DNA of 64,000 nucleotides, taken from Actinomyces bowdenii. Its GTDB lineage: Bacteria > Actinomycetota > Actinomycetes > Actinomycetales > Actinomycetaceae. Every line of letters begins with the position of its first letter. Positions within the stretch are counted from its first letter, which is position 1. The notes below the pieces were generated by a model that had not been told where the DNA came from, did no database searches, and saw only the letters and a program-made list of their open reading frames with translations. Positions 63,828 through 64,000 of this stretch are shown here, piece by piece. Location of the stretch: the NCBI RefSeq assembly GCF_017592395.1, contig NZ_JAGFOU010000007.1, forward strand, positions 58,076-122,075. Reading direction: 5' to 3'. Both the position numbers and the translations under genes were made by a program.

Positions 63828-64000
63828 GCGCTTCCGGAGGACGCCTCCCCGCTTGGCGGGATGTTGATTTCGGTGGGTGTGTTGTTTGAGATCTCGATAG
63901 TGTGTCATGTTTTTTATGCCATGTGGGCTTGATGATGGTTCTGCGGCTTTTTTGTTGTGGGGTTGTTGTTGGGTCTGTTTTGTTTTTGGTTTGCCTGCCC
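63828..64000 (+). other. Probable rRNA leader with boxA-like element
   Basis: Base composition drops sharply to T/G-rich sequence unlike any coding part. TTGTTTGAGATCTCGATAG (63882-63900) matches the conserved actinobacterial pre-16S leader pattern that includes the antitermination boxA. The 16S gene itself must lie beyond the window. Confidence 0.65.

Overview
This 64 kb window is a chromosomal segment of a very high-GC Gram-positive actinobacterium. The best guess is an Actinomyces-like member of the Actinomycetaceae. The guess rests on GC bias in third codon positions, many GTG starts, actinobacterial gene order (his genes, then sseB, infC-rpmI-rplT, a TrmH-type methylase, pheST, the arg cluster and tyrS), and a PriA-type HisA. 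No phage, plasmid, insertion sequence, CRISPR array or tRNA was seen. The window ends inside the promoter and leader region of what should be an rRNA operon.

Layout. 0-9.9 kb: a betaine/choline-type transporter cut by the window edge; an S4 RNA-binding protein; a secreted beta-helix surface protein; a SAM-riboswitch-controlled metF-metE pair; and an overlapping two-gene module of unknown function. 10-30.3 kb: histidine biosynthesis (hisD, hisC, hisB, hisH, hisA/priA), broken up by a six-gene synthase-dependent exopolysaccharide operon (11.7-19.1 kb), a RecQ-like helicase with a phosphoribosyltransferase-like tail, a Na+/H+ antiporter, and a membrane Ser/Thr kinase on the opposite strand. 30.5-33.6 kb, minus strand: a phospholipid operon (acyltransferase, CdsA, atypical CDP-alcohol transferase). 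33.9-40.2 kb: SseB protein, an ABC export pair, the translation operon infC-rpmI-rplT (infC starts at ATC), and a SpoU-type rRNA methylase. 40.9-44.5 kb: a polar amino-acid ABC importer. 45.5-49.9 kb: pheS-pheT and a flavodoxin. 50-60 kb: argCJBD-argR-argG, a formate/nitrite channel on the opposite strand, then argH and a 3-methyladenine glycosylase. 60.3-63.5 kb: a methyltransferase, an endonuclease III-like glycosylase and tyrS.

How the parts work together. Amino-acid supply (Met, His, Arg, amino-acid uptake) sits next to translation genes (IF3, L35, L20, PheRS, TyrRS, and rRNA just outside). Three kinds of control are visible: a SAM riboswitch before metF, an ARG box over the argC promoter, and probable leaderless transcription at about ten promoters, where a TANNNT -10 box lies 5-7 bases before the start codon. 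The exopolysaccharide operon has a synthase, a small membrane partner, a precursor epimerase, a deacetylase-like protein and a glycosidase-like lipoprotein. That logic resembles Pga/Ica/Pel systems, but with a different set of parts.

The least explained DNA is intergenic. A composite repeat of two roughly 95 bp palindromic elements (A and B) occurs at 45.0-45.36 kb and, inverted, at 60.06-60.3 kb, with the same A-to-B spacing. A different self-overlapping palindrome lies at 40.3 kb, and a 17 bp-arm palindrome lies between divergent genes at 33.7 kb.
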